Assembly (NCBI GenBank): GCA_965116595.1
Contig: OZ220708.1
Span: 2,294,001-2,358,000 of the forward strand
DNA from: G963663315 sp963668255
Lineage (GTDB): Bacteria > Pseudomonadota > Gammaproteobacteria > Arenicellales > Poriferihabitantaceae
DNA length: 64,000 nucleotides
Direction of reading: 5' to 3'
The notes beneath the pieces are model-generated. The model was not told where the DNA came from, did not search any database, and worked only from the letters and a program-made list of their open reading frames with translations. Below are positions 52,947 to 61,469 of the stretch, one piece after another; position 1 is the stretch's first letter; each line of letters begins with the position of its first letter. A program made the position numbers and the translations under genes.

Positions 52947-54121
52947 TGGACGTTTTCCTGGTCCTGCAGCCAACGGCCAAGTGTGGCGCGCTCTTTGTCC
53001 AGCATGCCGGTGAGATTGCCGAGGGGCATGGTCTTCGTGAGCACTGTGGCCTGGTTAATGGCCTTGCGGTGGGTGCGGATCTTGTCCAGGGTATCGAGTT
53101 CGATTCCCTTGGGCGCGATGGCGAACCCGGGGAATGTGGGTTGCGCGGCATGACAGTTGACGCAGTGGGTGCTGATTATGGTACTGGCAGCGACATCGCT
53201 CACGACAGCATTGCTCTGGATGCCCTGGCGCGGCGCCGTCAGCCAAATCAGACCTGCCACCGCAAGGAATGCTGCGGACAGGATCCAGGTGGACCGGCTG
53301 CCAAGGTGACGTATATTGAAGTAATGGCGTACCGCGATGCCCACCAGCGCCAGCAGAATCAATACCAGCCAGTTGAGGTGATTGCCATAGGTGCCTGGGG
53401 AGTGGCTGCTGATCATGGTGAACAGTACCGGCAGAGTGAAATAGTTGTTGTGGCGGGAGCGAAGCAGGCCGTTCTTTCCGTAGTCTGGATCCAATGGCCG
53501 TTTGTTCACCAGTGCTGACACCATTTCCTTTTGCGCCGGGATAATGACAAAAAACACGTTTGCGACCATTACCGTGCCGATGGCAGCCCCTACATGTATA
53601 TAGGCGGCTCGGCTGCTCAACAGTTGGGTCAGCGCAAAAGCCAGCAGGGCGAACCAGCCGAAAACCAGAGTTGCCAGCAGACCCGGTCTTTCCCTGAGCG
53701 CCTTGCACAGTCCGTCATAGATGAACCAGGATATGACCATCGCAGATACCCCGATGGCGATGCCCTGCCAGGGTTCCAGTGCCCTGACAGTCGGGTCTAT
53801 GAGCCAGGTGCGGGCGTTGAAATAGTAGATGGTGACCATGAGGGCAAAGCCGGATAGCCAGGTGGCATAGGCTTCCCACTTGAACCAGTGCAGCGGTGAC
53901 GGCAGGCTCCGGGGTCCGGTGGAGAATTTCTGCAGGTGATAGAAACCGCCGCCATGCACTGCCCATAAGGTCCCTGCAATGCCTTCCTCCTGAGAGGCTT
54001 TGCGGTCAAGATTGTTTTCCAGCCAGTTGAAGTAGAACGATGCGCCGATCCAGGCAATACCCACGATAAAGTGGGTCCACCGTAAAAGGAGATTCAGCCA
54101 CTCGTGGATGTGGGCTTCCAT
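52943..54121 (-). CDS. puuD: Membrane urate hydroxylase with cytochrome c domain
   Basis: A 392-residue integral membrane urate oxidase of the PuuD type, which oxidises urate to 5-hydroxyisourate. About eight helices fill residues 1-300 (first WTHFIVGIAWIGASFYFNWLE). The C-terminal ~90 residues are a c-type cytochrome with the haem motif CVNCH (preceded by ASTIISTH) and a distal methionine in TKTMPLGNLTG. Electrons therefore pass to the respiratory chain and no peroxide is made. ATGA overlap with the regulator gene upstream. Enzymes for 5-hydroxyisourate and OHCU are not in the window. Confidence 0.94.
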   Translation of the reverse strand: MEAHIHEWLNLLLRWTHFIVGIAWIGASFYFNWLENNLDRKASQEEGIAGTLWAVHGGGFYHLQKFSTGPRSLPSPLHWFKWEAYATWLSGFALMVTIYYFNARTWLIDPTVRALEPWQGIAIGVSAMVISWFIYDGLCKALRERPGLLATLVFGWFALLAFALTQLLSSRAAYIHVGAAIGTVMVANVFFVIIPAQKEMVSALVNKRPLDPDYGKNGLLRSRHNNYFTLPVLFTMISSHSPGTYGNHLNWLVLILLALVGIAVRHYFNIRHLGSRSTWILSAAFLAVAGLIWLTAPRQGIQSNAVVSDVAASTIISTHCVNCHAAQPTFPGFAIAPKGIELDTLDKIRTHRKAINQATVLTKTMPLGNLTGMLDKERATLGRWLQDQENVQ

Positions 54122-54777
54122 CAGACGTTACGATCCGGGTGGGTCGGCTCCAGGCCGCAGATCCGGAAAACCATGGTGACCAGGGAATCCGCCAGGCGTT
54201 CATGATCCCGCCGTGTCAGGCGCTTCTTGCGGTAGATAGAGCTAACCTGTGTACCGGACTCGGCATAATGCTGGGTAGTTGCCCAGATGACGAAGATCAG
54301 GTGGTAGGGGTCCACGGGGAGAATATTATTTTGCCGGATCCAGTTTTCGATTTCCGTTGCCAGATGCTCGGTCCATTCCCGGGTCTCCTGTTCCAGGTGT
54401 TCGCTGATGTGCTGCCATCCGCCGAGCATTTCCTGGGCGAAGATACGTGTAGCGGCAGGGTATAGTCGGGTCAGTTCCACCTTCATCCGGATATAGGTTT
54501 CGAGAACGGTGGCAGGGTCGGCATCAGCATCGATGGGCGCCAGCGCCGTATTCCAGAGATCCACCACGTTGGACAGCACCGCGTCGTAAAGTGCAGCCTT
54601 GTTGTCAAAATAGTAGTGCACGTTGGCCTTGGGCACGCCGGCGATGTCTGCGACCCGCCGGATGCGAGCGCCCTCATAGCCATATTTCTCGAATTCCGCC
54701 TCGGCCGCCCGCAGTATCTGATCACGGCGGCGGTTGCCGAGCGGCGTGATCCTGCGCTCCGATGCGGTTATACCCAT
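54121..54777 (-). CDS. TetR-family regulator, RutR-like
   Basis: A 218-residue TetR protein with the helix-turn-helix at residues ~15-60 (RRDQILRAAEAEFEKYGYEGARIRRVADIAGVPKANVHYYF) and a RutR/YcdC-type C-terminal domain (HLIFVIWATTQHYAES). The start is ATG 54777, 8 nt after the permease stop; the frame is open to 54828 but overlaps the permease. RutR of E. coli senses uracil/thymine and binds TTGACCA-NN-TGGTCAA. Very similar sites occur at 58354-58367 and 59968-59981, upstream of both purine transcription units, so it likely represses them in response to a purine or pyrimidine ligand. Confidence 0.88.
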   Translation of the reverse strand: MGITASERRITPLGNRRRDQILRAAEAEFEKYGYEGARIRRVADIAGVPKANVHYYFDNKAALYDAVLSNVVDLWNTALAPIDADADPATVLETYIRMKVELTRLYPAATRIFAQEMLGGWQHISEHLEQETREWTEHLATEIENWIRQNNILPVDPYHLIFVIWATTQHYAESGTQVSSIYRKKRLTRRDHERLADSLVTMVFRICGLEPTHPDRNV

Positions 54778-54784
54778 AGCCTGA

Positions 54785-55705
54785 TCAGGCAGTGGGGTGG
54801 AAGGGTTTGCCGATGCAGGCCGGGGCATTGCGCTTGATCTTGTTCTGGTCCCTGGAGATGAGCACCAGTACCAGGATGGTGGCGAGGTAGGGCAACATGG
54901 TCATCATCTGGGACGGAATTCCCACTCCGATTACCTGTGCATGAAGTTGAAGGATGGTAATGCCACCAAAGAGATAGGCGCCTGCCAGCACCCGCCAGGT
55001 CCGCCAGGTCGCAAATACCACCAGCGCCAGGGCAATCCAGCCCCGACCTGCGCTCATGTTCTCAATCCAGAGCGGAGAGTAGGCAAGGGACAGGTAGGCG
55101 CCTGCGATGCCTGCCATGGCGCCGCCGAACAGGATGGCAAGGAAACGGATTTTGAGAACGTGATAGCCGATGGCATGGGCCGCGTCATGGGAATTACCGA
55201 CGGCGCGAAGGATCAGGCCCGGCCGGGTAGACTTTAGGAACCAGGCCACTCCGATTACTATGGCGATGGATGCGTAGACCAGTATATCGTGGTTGAACAG
55301 CAACGGCCCGATCAACGGAATTTCCGACAGCAGAGGAATGGGCAGTTTGGGCAGACCATCGTAAGCCACTCCCACCAGGCTCTGTCCCAAAAGGGCGCTG
55401 AGGCCGGTGCCAAAGATGGTCAAGGCCAGGCCGGTAGCCACCTGACTGGACTGCAGGCCCAGTGTCAGCACGCCGAATATGGCGGACATTCCGGCCCCCG
55501 CGAAGATACCGGCCAGTATGGCGGCGGTTGCGCTGCCGGTATGATGCACCGTGGCGAAAGCTACCACCGCGCCGACCAGCATCATCCCCTCGACACCAAG
55601 ATTGAGCACACCGGATTTCTCCGCCACCATCTCGCCGATAGCGGCGAACAATAGAGGCGTAGCTGCGGTGATGATCGTCAGCAGGGTAGGGATCAGTATT
55701 TCCAT
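54785..55705 (-). CDS. Purine/nucleoside ABC transporter permease 2 (BMP-type)
   Basis: A 306-residue permease of the simple-sugar/nucleoside (YufQ/NupQ, BmpC) class with 8-9 helices. It starts with LIPTLLTIITAATPLLFAAIGEMVAEKSGVLNLGVEGMMLVGA, the family signature, and later has the TRPGLILRAVGNSHDAAHAIGY loop. The start ATG shares one base with the stop of permease 1. With the ATPase at 56774-58333 and permease 1 it forms a BMP-family importer; the lipoprotein binding subunit is not in the window. Confidence 0.92.
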   Translation of the reverse strand: MEILIPTLLTIITAATPLLFAAIGEMVAEKSGVLNLGVEGMMLVGAVVAFATVHHTGSATAAILAGIFAGAGMSAIFGVLTLGLQSSQVATGLALTIFGTGLSALLGQSLVGVAYDGLPKLPIPLLSEIPLIGPLLFNHDILVYASIAIVIGVAWFLKSTRPGLILRAVGNSHDAAHAIGYHVLKIRFLAILFGGAMAGIAGAYLSLAYSPLWIENMSAGRGWIALALVVFATWRTWRVLAGAYLFGGITILQLHAQVIGVGIPSQMMTMLPYLATILVLVLISRDQNKIKRNAPACIGKPFHPTA

Positions 55706-56784
55706 CAGAGTTCCCTGACCGCGACGGATGCGGCTGGCCGGATGCGATAATGGATCAGTACGTCGCTGGCCAGCAGAAAAAACAGCAGCATGCCCTGGAA
55801 CACCCCGGTGACCGCGAGGGGCAGGTTGAGGGTGATCTGGGCGGATTCACCGCCGAGATAGCTGAGCGCCACCAGGTGGCTCGCCAGCAGAACTCCCACC
55901 GGGTGCAGGCGCCCGACGAAGGCGACGATGATGGCGGTAAAGCCATAGCCTGGTGAAATGGTGGGCTGGAGTTGCCCGATGGGACCTGCCACTTCCAACA
56001 ACCCGGCAAGTCCCGCGGCTCCGCCACTCAGCATCAAGGCAAACCAGATGATTCGGTTGATGCTGAAACCGGCGTATCGGCCTGCCGCAGGGGCTTCACC
56101 GATGACCTTGACCTGGAATCCGATGAGAGTGCGCGCCATTAATATCCAGGCCCCTGCCACGGCAGCCATGGCCAACAACCAGCCGAAATGCAGTCGGGTA
56201 CCGTCCAGGATGATCGGTACCGTGGCGGAATCGTTGAATACCCGGGATTCTGGAAAATTGAAACCATCCGGGTCCCGCCAGGGCCCGTGCACCAGATAGC
56301 TGAGAAGCAGGATTGCAACGTAGGTCAGCATCAGGCTGACCAGAATCTCATTGGCATTGAAGCGGGTACGCAGGAAGGCGGGGACCGCGGCCCAGGCCAT
56401 ACCCCCGAGAATGCTGCAGAGAATCATCAGCGGCAGGATCCAGAAGCCCTCGATGTCGTGGAACCACAGGGCGACGCCGGCGCCGCAGATGGCGCCCAGG
56501 GTGAGTTGACCCTCGGCGCCGATGTTCCAGACCCCGGCGCGAAACCCAATGGACAGCGCCATTGCGATCAGCGCCAGCGGCGTCGCCTTTACCCCGAGTT
56601 CACCCCAGCCATAGAGAGAGGTAAGCGGCTCGATAAAAAAAGCGTACAGGGCCTGGCCGGGATTCGCGCCCATGAACATGAAAAGGGCGATGCCTGACAG
56701 CAGGGTCAGCCCCAACGCGATCAGTGGCGAAAGAAGCACCATGCTTCGGGATGCCTCGGGACGTCGGACCAGTTTAAGCAGCAT
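55705..56784 (-). CDS. Purine/nucleoside ABC transporter permease 1 (BMP-type)
   Basis: A 359-residue permease of the YufP/NupP class. It has the signature RAGVWNIGAEGQLTLGAI, LMLTYVAILLLSYLVHGPW and GYGFTAIIVAFVGRLHPVGVLLA. The start is ATG 56784, overlapping the end of the ATPase gene by 11 nt; the frame is open to 56820. It pairs with permease 2 as a heterodimeric membrane channel for purine bases or nucleosides. Confidence 0.91.
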   Translation of the reverse strand: MLLKLVRRPEASRSMVLLSPLIALGLTLLSGIALFMFMGANPGQALYAFFIEPLTSLYGWGELGVKATPLALIAMALSIGFRAGVWNIGAEGQLTLGAICGAGVALWFHDIEGFWILPLMILCSILGGMAWAAVPAFLRTRFNANEILVSLMLTYVAILLLSYLVHGPWRDPDGFNFPESRVFNDSATVPIILDGTRLHFGWLLAMAAVAGAWILMARTLIGFQVKVIGEAPAAGRYAGFSINRIIWFALMLSGGAAGLAGLLEVAGPIGQLQPTISPGYGFTAIIVAFVGRLHPVGVLLASHLVALSYLGGESAQITLNLPLAVTGVFQGMLLFFLLASDVLIHYRIRPAASVAVREL

Positions 56785-58333
56785 GTCCCGACTCCGCGGC
56801 GTTTTCCAGGGTTTGCGCACCCGCCATAAGGAGGCCGATCTGTTCCACGGTGACCCTGTTCGCCGGGTAGGTTGCGGACACGCCCCCCGCGCAGATGGCG
56901 GCGATACGATCGCTGATCTGCATGAGTTCGTCCAGATCCTGGGAAATTACGAGCACCGCGGCGCCCGCGGCGGCGAGATCGCGCAGAGCGTCATGGATGG
57001 CGCGGGCGGCGCCGGCATCCACGCCCCAGGTAGGCTGAGACACCACCAAAAGCTCCGGGTTCTGGCGGATTTCCCGCCCTACGATGAACTTCTGAAGGTT
57101 TCCCCCGGAGAGGCTTTCCGCAGGCGCTTGGGAACCATTCGCCTTGACCCGAAAGCGTTCAATGACTCCGCCGGTGAACCGGTCGCACGCTCCGCGATTA
57201 ATGAGGCCCCCGGAGAGCAGTCCGAGCCGGAGGAACGCCGTCAGGAAGCTGTTTTCGGACAGGCTCATACTGGACACCGCGCCGTGGCCGAGACGTTCCT
57301 CGGGAACGGAGGACAGCCCCAACATTCGCCGGGCATTGGGCTTCAATTGGCCGCAATCCTTTCCGTCGATGCGAACCTGGTCGGCGTTCACCGTGATTTC
57401 ACCACTGATGGCCATGCGTAATTCGTCCTGCCCGTTGCCGGCGACACCCGCAATTCCGAGAATTTCTCCGGCGCGAACCTCAAGGCTGATATTCTTGAGA
57501 GGAATGCCGAATTCACTCGCAGACGCGACGTTCAGGTGGTCCAGGGACAGACGAACTTCGCCGGGGGTGTGGGTCTTCAGTTCGGGTTCCTTCGCTAATG
57601 CCTCGCCCATCATCTTCGCCGCCAGAGTGTGCGGCGTTTCGTGCGCTACCGCCACCGAATCCACCACCCGGCCGCCCCGAAGTATGGTTGCATGGCTGCA
57701 CAGCGCCTTGATCTCATCCAGCTTATGGCTGATGTAAAGGATCGCCATTCCTTCGGCGGCGAGCTGGCGCAGGGTTTCAAACAACTTCTCCACCTCCTGG
57801 GGGGTCAGTACCGAGGTTGGTTCGTCCATGACCAGAAGTCCCGGGTTCTGCAACAGGCATCGGATGATCTCGATACGCTGGCGTTCTCCCACGGACAGGG
57901 TGTAGACATGCTGATCGGGGTCCAGCGGCAGCCCGTAGCGCCGGGAAATCCCGGCAATTTCCTGACGCAGGTCGACACTGTTCTTCCCGATATCCATGCC
58001 GAGTACGATATTCTCGAACACCGTCAGGGAATCAAACAACGAGAAATGCTGGAACACCATGGCAATGCCCAGTCTGCGGGCATAGGCGGGGCTGTTGATC
58101 GAGACCCGCTGACCTTTCCAGGTTATTTCCCCGGCATCGGGCTTCAGTATGCCGTAGATCATTTTCACCAGGGTGGATTTGCCAGCGCCGTTCTCACCCA
58201 GGAGGGCATGGATCTCTTTTGGGCTTAAGGTAAGATGCACGTCGTCGTTGGCGAGCACGCCGGGGAACGACCGTGTCATGCCGGATAATGTAAGCAGGGG
58301 GTCGTACAATAACTCCTCGTTGGTTCCAGTCAT
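56774..58333 (-). CDS. Purine/nucleoside ABC transporter ATP-binding protein (double ATPase)
   Basis: A 519-residue ATPase with two ABC domains, as in YufO/NupO and sugar transporters. Domain 1 has Walker A LLGENGAGKSTLVKMIYG, signature LSVGERQRIEIIRCL and Walker B LLVMDEPTSVLT. Domain 2 is degenerate at Walker A (AGVAGNGQDEL) and has LSGGNLQKFIVGREI and VSQPTWGVD. The start is ATG 58333; the frame extends to 58405 across the promoter and operator. It is the first gene of the operon that runs through the importer, RutR-like regulator and allantoin-degradation genes. Confidence 0.92.
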   Translation of the reverse strand: MTGTNEELLYDPLLTLSGMTRSFPGVLANDDVHLTLSPKEIHALLGENGAGKSTLVKMIYGILKPDAGEITWKGQRVSINSPAYARRLGIAMVFQHFSLFDSLTVFENIVLGMDIGKNSVDLRQEIAGISRRYGLPLDPDQHVYTLSVGERQRIEIIRCLLQNPGLLVMDEPTSVLTPQEVEKLFETLRQLAAEGMAILYISHKLDEIKALCSHATILRGGRVVDSVAVAHETPHTLAAKMMGEALAKEPELKTHTPGEVRLSLDHLNVASASEFGIPLKNISLEVRAGEILGIAGVAGNGQDELRMAISGEITVNADQVRIDGKDCGQLKPNARRMLGLSSVPEERLGHGAVSSMSLSENSFLTAFLRLGLLSGGLINRGACDRFTGGVIERFRVKANGSQAPAESLSGGNLQKFIVGREIRQNPELLVVSQPTWGVDAGAARAIHDALRDLAAAGAAVLVISQDLDELMQISDRIAAICAGGVSATYPANRVTVEQIGLLMAGAQTLENAAESGHAA

Positions 58334-58353
58334 GAGGGATGGCTGCAAAAAGC

Positions 58354-58367
58354 TGATCAAATAGTCA
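58354..58367. promoter_or_regulatory. Candidate RutR-like operator, site 1
   Basis: TGATCAAATAGTCA, an imperfect palindrome followed by GATA, 21 nt upstream of the ATPase start and 10 nt downstream of its -10 box. Thirteen of its fourteen bases and the GATA flank are repeated at 59968-59981. It resembles the E. coli RutR consensus. Confidence 0.6.
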
Positions 58368-58376
58368 GATACTGAC

Positions 58377-58405
58377 AGTATAGATAAATTCCATCTGGAC
58401 TTCAA
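58377..58405 (-). promoter_or_regulatory. Promoter of the purine importer/allantoin operon
   Basis: On the minus strand TTGAAG (58400-58405) and TATACT (58377-58382) are separated by 17 nt. The operator-like site at 58354-58367 lies where the transcript would begin, an arrangement suited to repression. Confidence 0.55.
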
Positions 58406-58538
58406 CGGCCGGTGCAGGCTGTGTCAGCGAAATTCCGTCAGTACAGGCTCAGGATGGAACCCTGCCGGCCATTTCCGTATAATGGATTCCGACGCACCGA
58501 AAAATCCTGGCACCCAAGTAATCCCACCTGCTCTGATC

Positions 58539-59897
58539 ATGCAACCGCCGCCCCGCCGAATCTGGATACGAAACCCGCTGTCGATATTTTCTGACATCCC
58601 TGCAAACGGCGGCATCGTGACCGAAGGTGCGGTCATTGCGGAGGTGCTGGGTTCCGGCGGGACGCCTGCAAAACCCGTGGACGAAACCATTGATGCGTCA
58701 CAATCGGTCGTATTGCCCGGGCTGATCAACACGCATCACCACTATTATCAGACCCTTACCCGGGCCTGTCCCCACGCATTGGACAAAGCGCTGTTCCCCT
58801 GGCTGAAGAGCCTCTACCCGGTCTGGGTCGGACTCGATCTGGAAATGGTTGAGGTAGCCACGGAACTGGCATCCGCGGAACTCCTGTTGTCGGGCTGTAC
58901 CACCAGCTCAGATCACCATTACCTCTTTCCTTCCGGCGCCGCATCCGCTATCGATGCCCAGGCCGCAGCGCTGCGGCGGACCGGGCAGCGCACGGTGCTC
59001 ACACGTGGTTCGATGAGCCTCGGCATCGACCAGGGGGGACTGCCGCCTGCATCGGTGGTCCAGGGCCGGGACGAGATATTGGCGGACTCGGCTCGACTGG
59101 TGGATCAGTACCACGATCCTTTGCCCGGTTCGATGCTGCAGATTGCGCTGGCTCCATGTTCGCCGTTCAGCGTATCGCGGGAACTGATGATTGAGACGGC
59201 GGCGCTGGCCCGGGACCGGGGCGTCCGGCTGCACACCCACCTGGCGGAAACAGAAGATGAGAACGCCTTTTGTGAACGTGAGTACGGCATGCGGCCGCTG
59301 AAATACCTGGAATCCGTGGGTTGGCTGGCGGATGATGTCTGGTTGGCCCATGGAATCCATTTCACTGATGCGGAAATAAGCATGCTGGGGGAGGCGGGCG
59401 TGGGGATCGCCCATTGCCCGGGTTCGAATATGCTGCTGGGCTCGGGGCAGTGCCGCACTCTGGACCTGGAGTTTGCGGGCTGTCCGCTGGGCCTGGGTGT
59501 TGATGGCTCTGCCTCCAACGATAGTTCCAATCTGATCCAGGAGGTCAGACAGGCATTTCTGTTGCAGCGATTGCGTTATGGCGCGTCATCGGTGAGCCAC
59601 CGGGACGCATTGCGTTGGGCGACCGCGGGTTCCGCCGCTTGTCTGGGCAGAACCGATATCGGGACCATTGCGCCAGGCATGCAGGCAGACCTGGCGTTGT
59701 TTCAACTGGATGAACTGAATTTCTCCGGTGCGGGGGATCCGTTGGCAGCGCTGATCCTGTGCAGTGCCCGGCGTGCGAATGACGTGATGGTGGCGGGACA
59801 CTGGCGGGTGCGGGCCGGAGTGATTCCCGATCTTGACCTGCAGGCGCTGAAGGCCCGACATGGGAAGTTGGCGCACGAACTGCAGGGATTGCACTGA
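58539..59897 (+). CDS. 8-oxoguanine deaminase/guanine deaminase-type amidohydrolase
   Basis: A 452-residue metal-dependent amidohydrolase. Metal and catalytic motifs are NTHHHYYQTLTRA, SGCTTSSDHHYLFP, HTHLAETEDEN, HCPGSNMLLGSG and GVDGSASNDSSNL. The DHHYLFP segment and overall pattern match 8-oxoguanine deaminases, close relatives of AtzB/TrzN; guanine or isoguanine are possible substrates. The product (urate or xanthine) enters the same pathway as XDH. The frame is open to ATG 58482, but a TATAAT (58478-58483) covers that codon, so ATG 58539, directly before RRIWIRNPL, is preferred. It is divergent from the importer operon. Confidence 0.85.
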   Translation: MQPPPRRIWIRNPLSIFSDIPANGGIVTEGAVIAEVLGSGGTPAKPVDETIDASQSVVLPGLINTHHHYYQTLTRACPHALDKALFPWLKSLYPVWVGLDLEMVEVATELASAELLLSGCTTSSDHHYLFPSGAASAIDAQAAALRRTGQRTVLTRGSMSLGIDQGGLPPASVVQGRDEILADSARLVDQYHDPLPGSMLQIALAPCSPFSVSRELMIETAALARDRGVRLHTHLAETEDENAFCEREYGMRPLKYLESVGWLADDVWLAHGIHFTDAEISMLGEAGVGIAHCPGSNMLLGSGQCRTLDLEFAGCPLGLGVDGSASNDSSNLIQEVRQAFLLQRLRYGASSVSHRDALRWATAGSAACLGRTDIGTIAPGMQADLALFQLDELNFSGAGDPLAALILCSARRANDVMVAGHWRVRAGVIPDLDLQALKARHGKLAHELQGLH

Positions 59898-59935
59898 TCG
59901 ACCGCCAGTCAGCCTGCCCCGCACCGGAATCAACG

Positions 59936-59965
59936 TTGCGCGCGGCGCCGGGAATCTGCTAGAAT
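59936..59965 (+). promoter_or_regulatory. Promoter of xdhABC
   Basis: TTGCGC (59936-59941) and TAGAAT (59960-59965) are separated by 18 nt, 28 nt before xdhA. The second operator-like site (59968-59981) begins three bases after the -10, the same layout as at the importer operon. Confidence 0.45.
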
Positions 59966-59967
59966 CC

Positions 59968-59981
59968 TGACCAAATAGTCA
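59968..59981. promoter_or_regulatory. Candidate RutR-like operator, site 2
   Basis: TGACCAAATAGTCA followed by GATA, between the xdhA promoter and start codon. It differs from site 1 (58354-58367) by one base and matches the RutR half-sites TGACCA and GTCA. Both sites flank the purine genes that the RutR-like TetR protein at 54121 would control. Confidence 0.6.
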
Positions 59982-59993
59982 GATATTATCAAG

Positions 59994-61469
59994 ATGATTC
60001 GGTTTCTGCTCAACGATCAGGAGATTGTGCTTTCGGACTTCAAGGCGCAAGCCACGGTGTTGGACTGGCTTAGAATGGAACGTGGTCTGTGCGGTACCAA
60101 GGAGGGGTGCGCCTCCGGTGACTGCGGCGCCTGCACCGTGGTAGTTGCCGAACCGGCGGGAGAGGGCCTCGTATACCGCTCGATCAATAGCTGTATCACC
60201 TTTCTCGGCGCCCTCCATGGTCAACAATTGATTGCCGTGGAACACCTCGCAGACGGTGAAAGCCTGCACCCTGTGCAGCAGGCCATGGTGGATCACCATG
60301 GATCCCAGTGTGGCTTCTGCACGCCGGGATTCGTGATGTCCCTCTTTGCACTGGGCAAGCAACCCCCTCCCTCCGGAGAGAAGGAGCACCGGGATGCCAT
60401 TCATGAACATCTCGGCGGTAACCTGTGCCGTTGCACCGGATACCGTCCCATCATCGATGCCGCGCTGGCATCGACCGCGATCAGGGCGCCGGACCGGTTT
60501 GATCGCAAGTCCTGCACAACACGCGCGGCCCTGGACCGGATTCGGTCTGAAGACGGCAACCGGGTGAATGGCGGCAACCTGACCGATCCCTCGAGGTTCC
60601 TGATTCCCCGGGATGTGACCGAACTCTCCCGGGCGTGCCTCGAATACCCGGACGCGAGGTTGCTGGGTGGGGGTACTGACCTCGCGCTCGAGGCGACCCA
60701 GGAGCTGAAGACCCTGGACCGAATCATTCTCCTTGACCGTGTCACAGAGCTCCTGGAGGTGACAGAGAGCGGCGGGTGGTTGACCGTGGGCGCTACAGTG
60801 TCCTTGAGTCGTTGCCTGGAATTGTTCACCACGCGTTATCCCACGGTCGCTGATCTCCTTCTGCGCTTCGGTTCACGCCAGGTCCGCAATCCCGGCACCC
60901 TGGGTGGAAATATCGCCAATGCCTCGCCGATTGCGGACCTGCCGCCAGTCCTGCTGGCCCTCGGAGCCAGGATCACCCTGCAGTGCGGTGACAATCAGCG
61001 GTCATTATTGCTGGATGATTTTTTCCTCGATTACCGCGTGACTGCACTTGAACGGGGGGAATTCGTTCGCAGCGTTTCCCTGCCGTTGTCGGCGCCCGGG
61101 CAGTTCTTCCGCGTCTACAAGATCAGCAAGCGGATCGACGACGACATCTCCGCGGTTTGTTTGGCGGTGAATCTGGTTTTTGAAGGCGAAGGACAGGATG
61201 CCGTGATCGGTCGCGCAAGAATCGGTGTTGGCGGTATGGCGGCTATTCCCGCGCGCGCCCCGGCCTGTGAGGCTGCGATGGTCGGAAAACCGTTCGATGA
61301 AGCCACGGCGGCCGCGGCCGCGGATGCCATTACCGGAGAATTTCATCCCATCGACGATGTCCGGGCCAGCGCCGCCTATCGTATGACGTTGGCGCGGAAC
61401 CTGTTCCGCCGCTGCTTACTGGAGTTTCGGGGATCCGAATTTCCCCTGCAGGTGACAGATGTCCATTGA
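59994..61469 (+). CDS. xdhA: Xanthine dehydrogenase small subunit (Fe-S/FAD)
   Basis: A 491-residue XdhA. The first 2Fe-2S cluster is bound by CGTKEGCASGDCGACTVVV near residue 36, the second by CGFCTPGF and CRCTGYRPI (~100-155). The FAD domain follows (~190-370) with LLGGGTDLALEATQ and GSRQVRNPGTLGGNIANASP, and a CO dehydrogenase flavoprotein C-terminal domain ends it. It oxidises hypoxanthine and xanthine to urate together with XdhB. The stop overlaps the xdhB start by 11 nt. Confidence 0.95.
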   Translation: MIRFLLNDQEIVLSDFKAQATVLDWLRMERGLCGTKEGCASGDCGACTVVVAEPAGEGLVYRSINSCITFLGALHGQQLIAVEHLADGESLHPVQQAMVDHHGSQCGFCTPGFVMSLFALGKQPPPSGEKEHRDAIHEHLGGNLCRCTGYRPIIDAALASTAIRAPDRFDRKSCTTRAALDRIRSEDGNRVNGGNLTDPSRFLIPRDVTELSRACLEYPDARLLGGGTDLALEATQELKTLDRIILLDRVTELLEVTESGGWLTVGATVSLSRCLELFTTRYPTVADLLLRFGSRQVRNPGTLGGNIANASPIADLPPVLLALGARITLQCGDNQRSLLLDDFFLDYRVTALERGEFVRSVSLPLSAPGQFFRVYKISKRIDDDISAVCLAVNLVFEGEGQDAVIGRARIGVGGMAAIPARAPACEAAMVGKPFDEATAAAAADAITGEFHPIDDVRASAAYRMTLARNLFRRCLLEFRGSEFPLQVTDVH

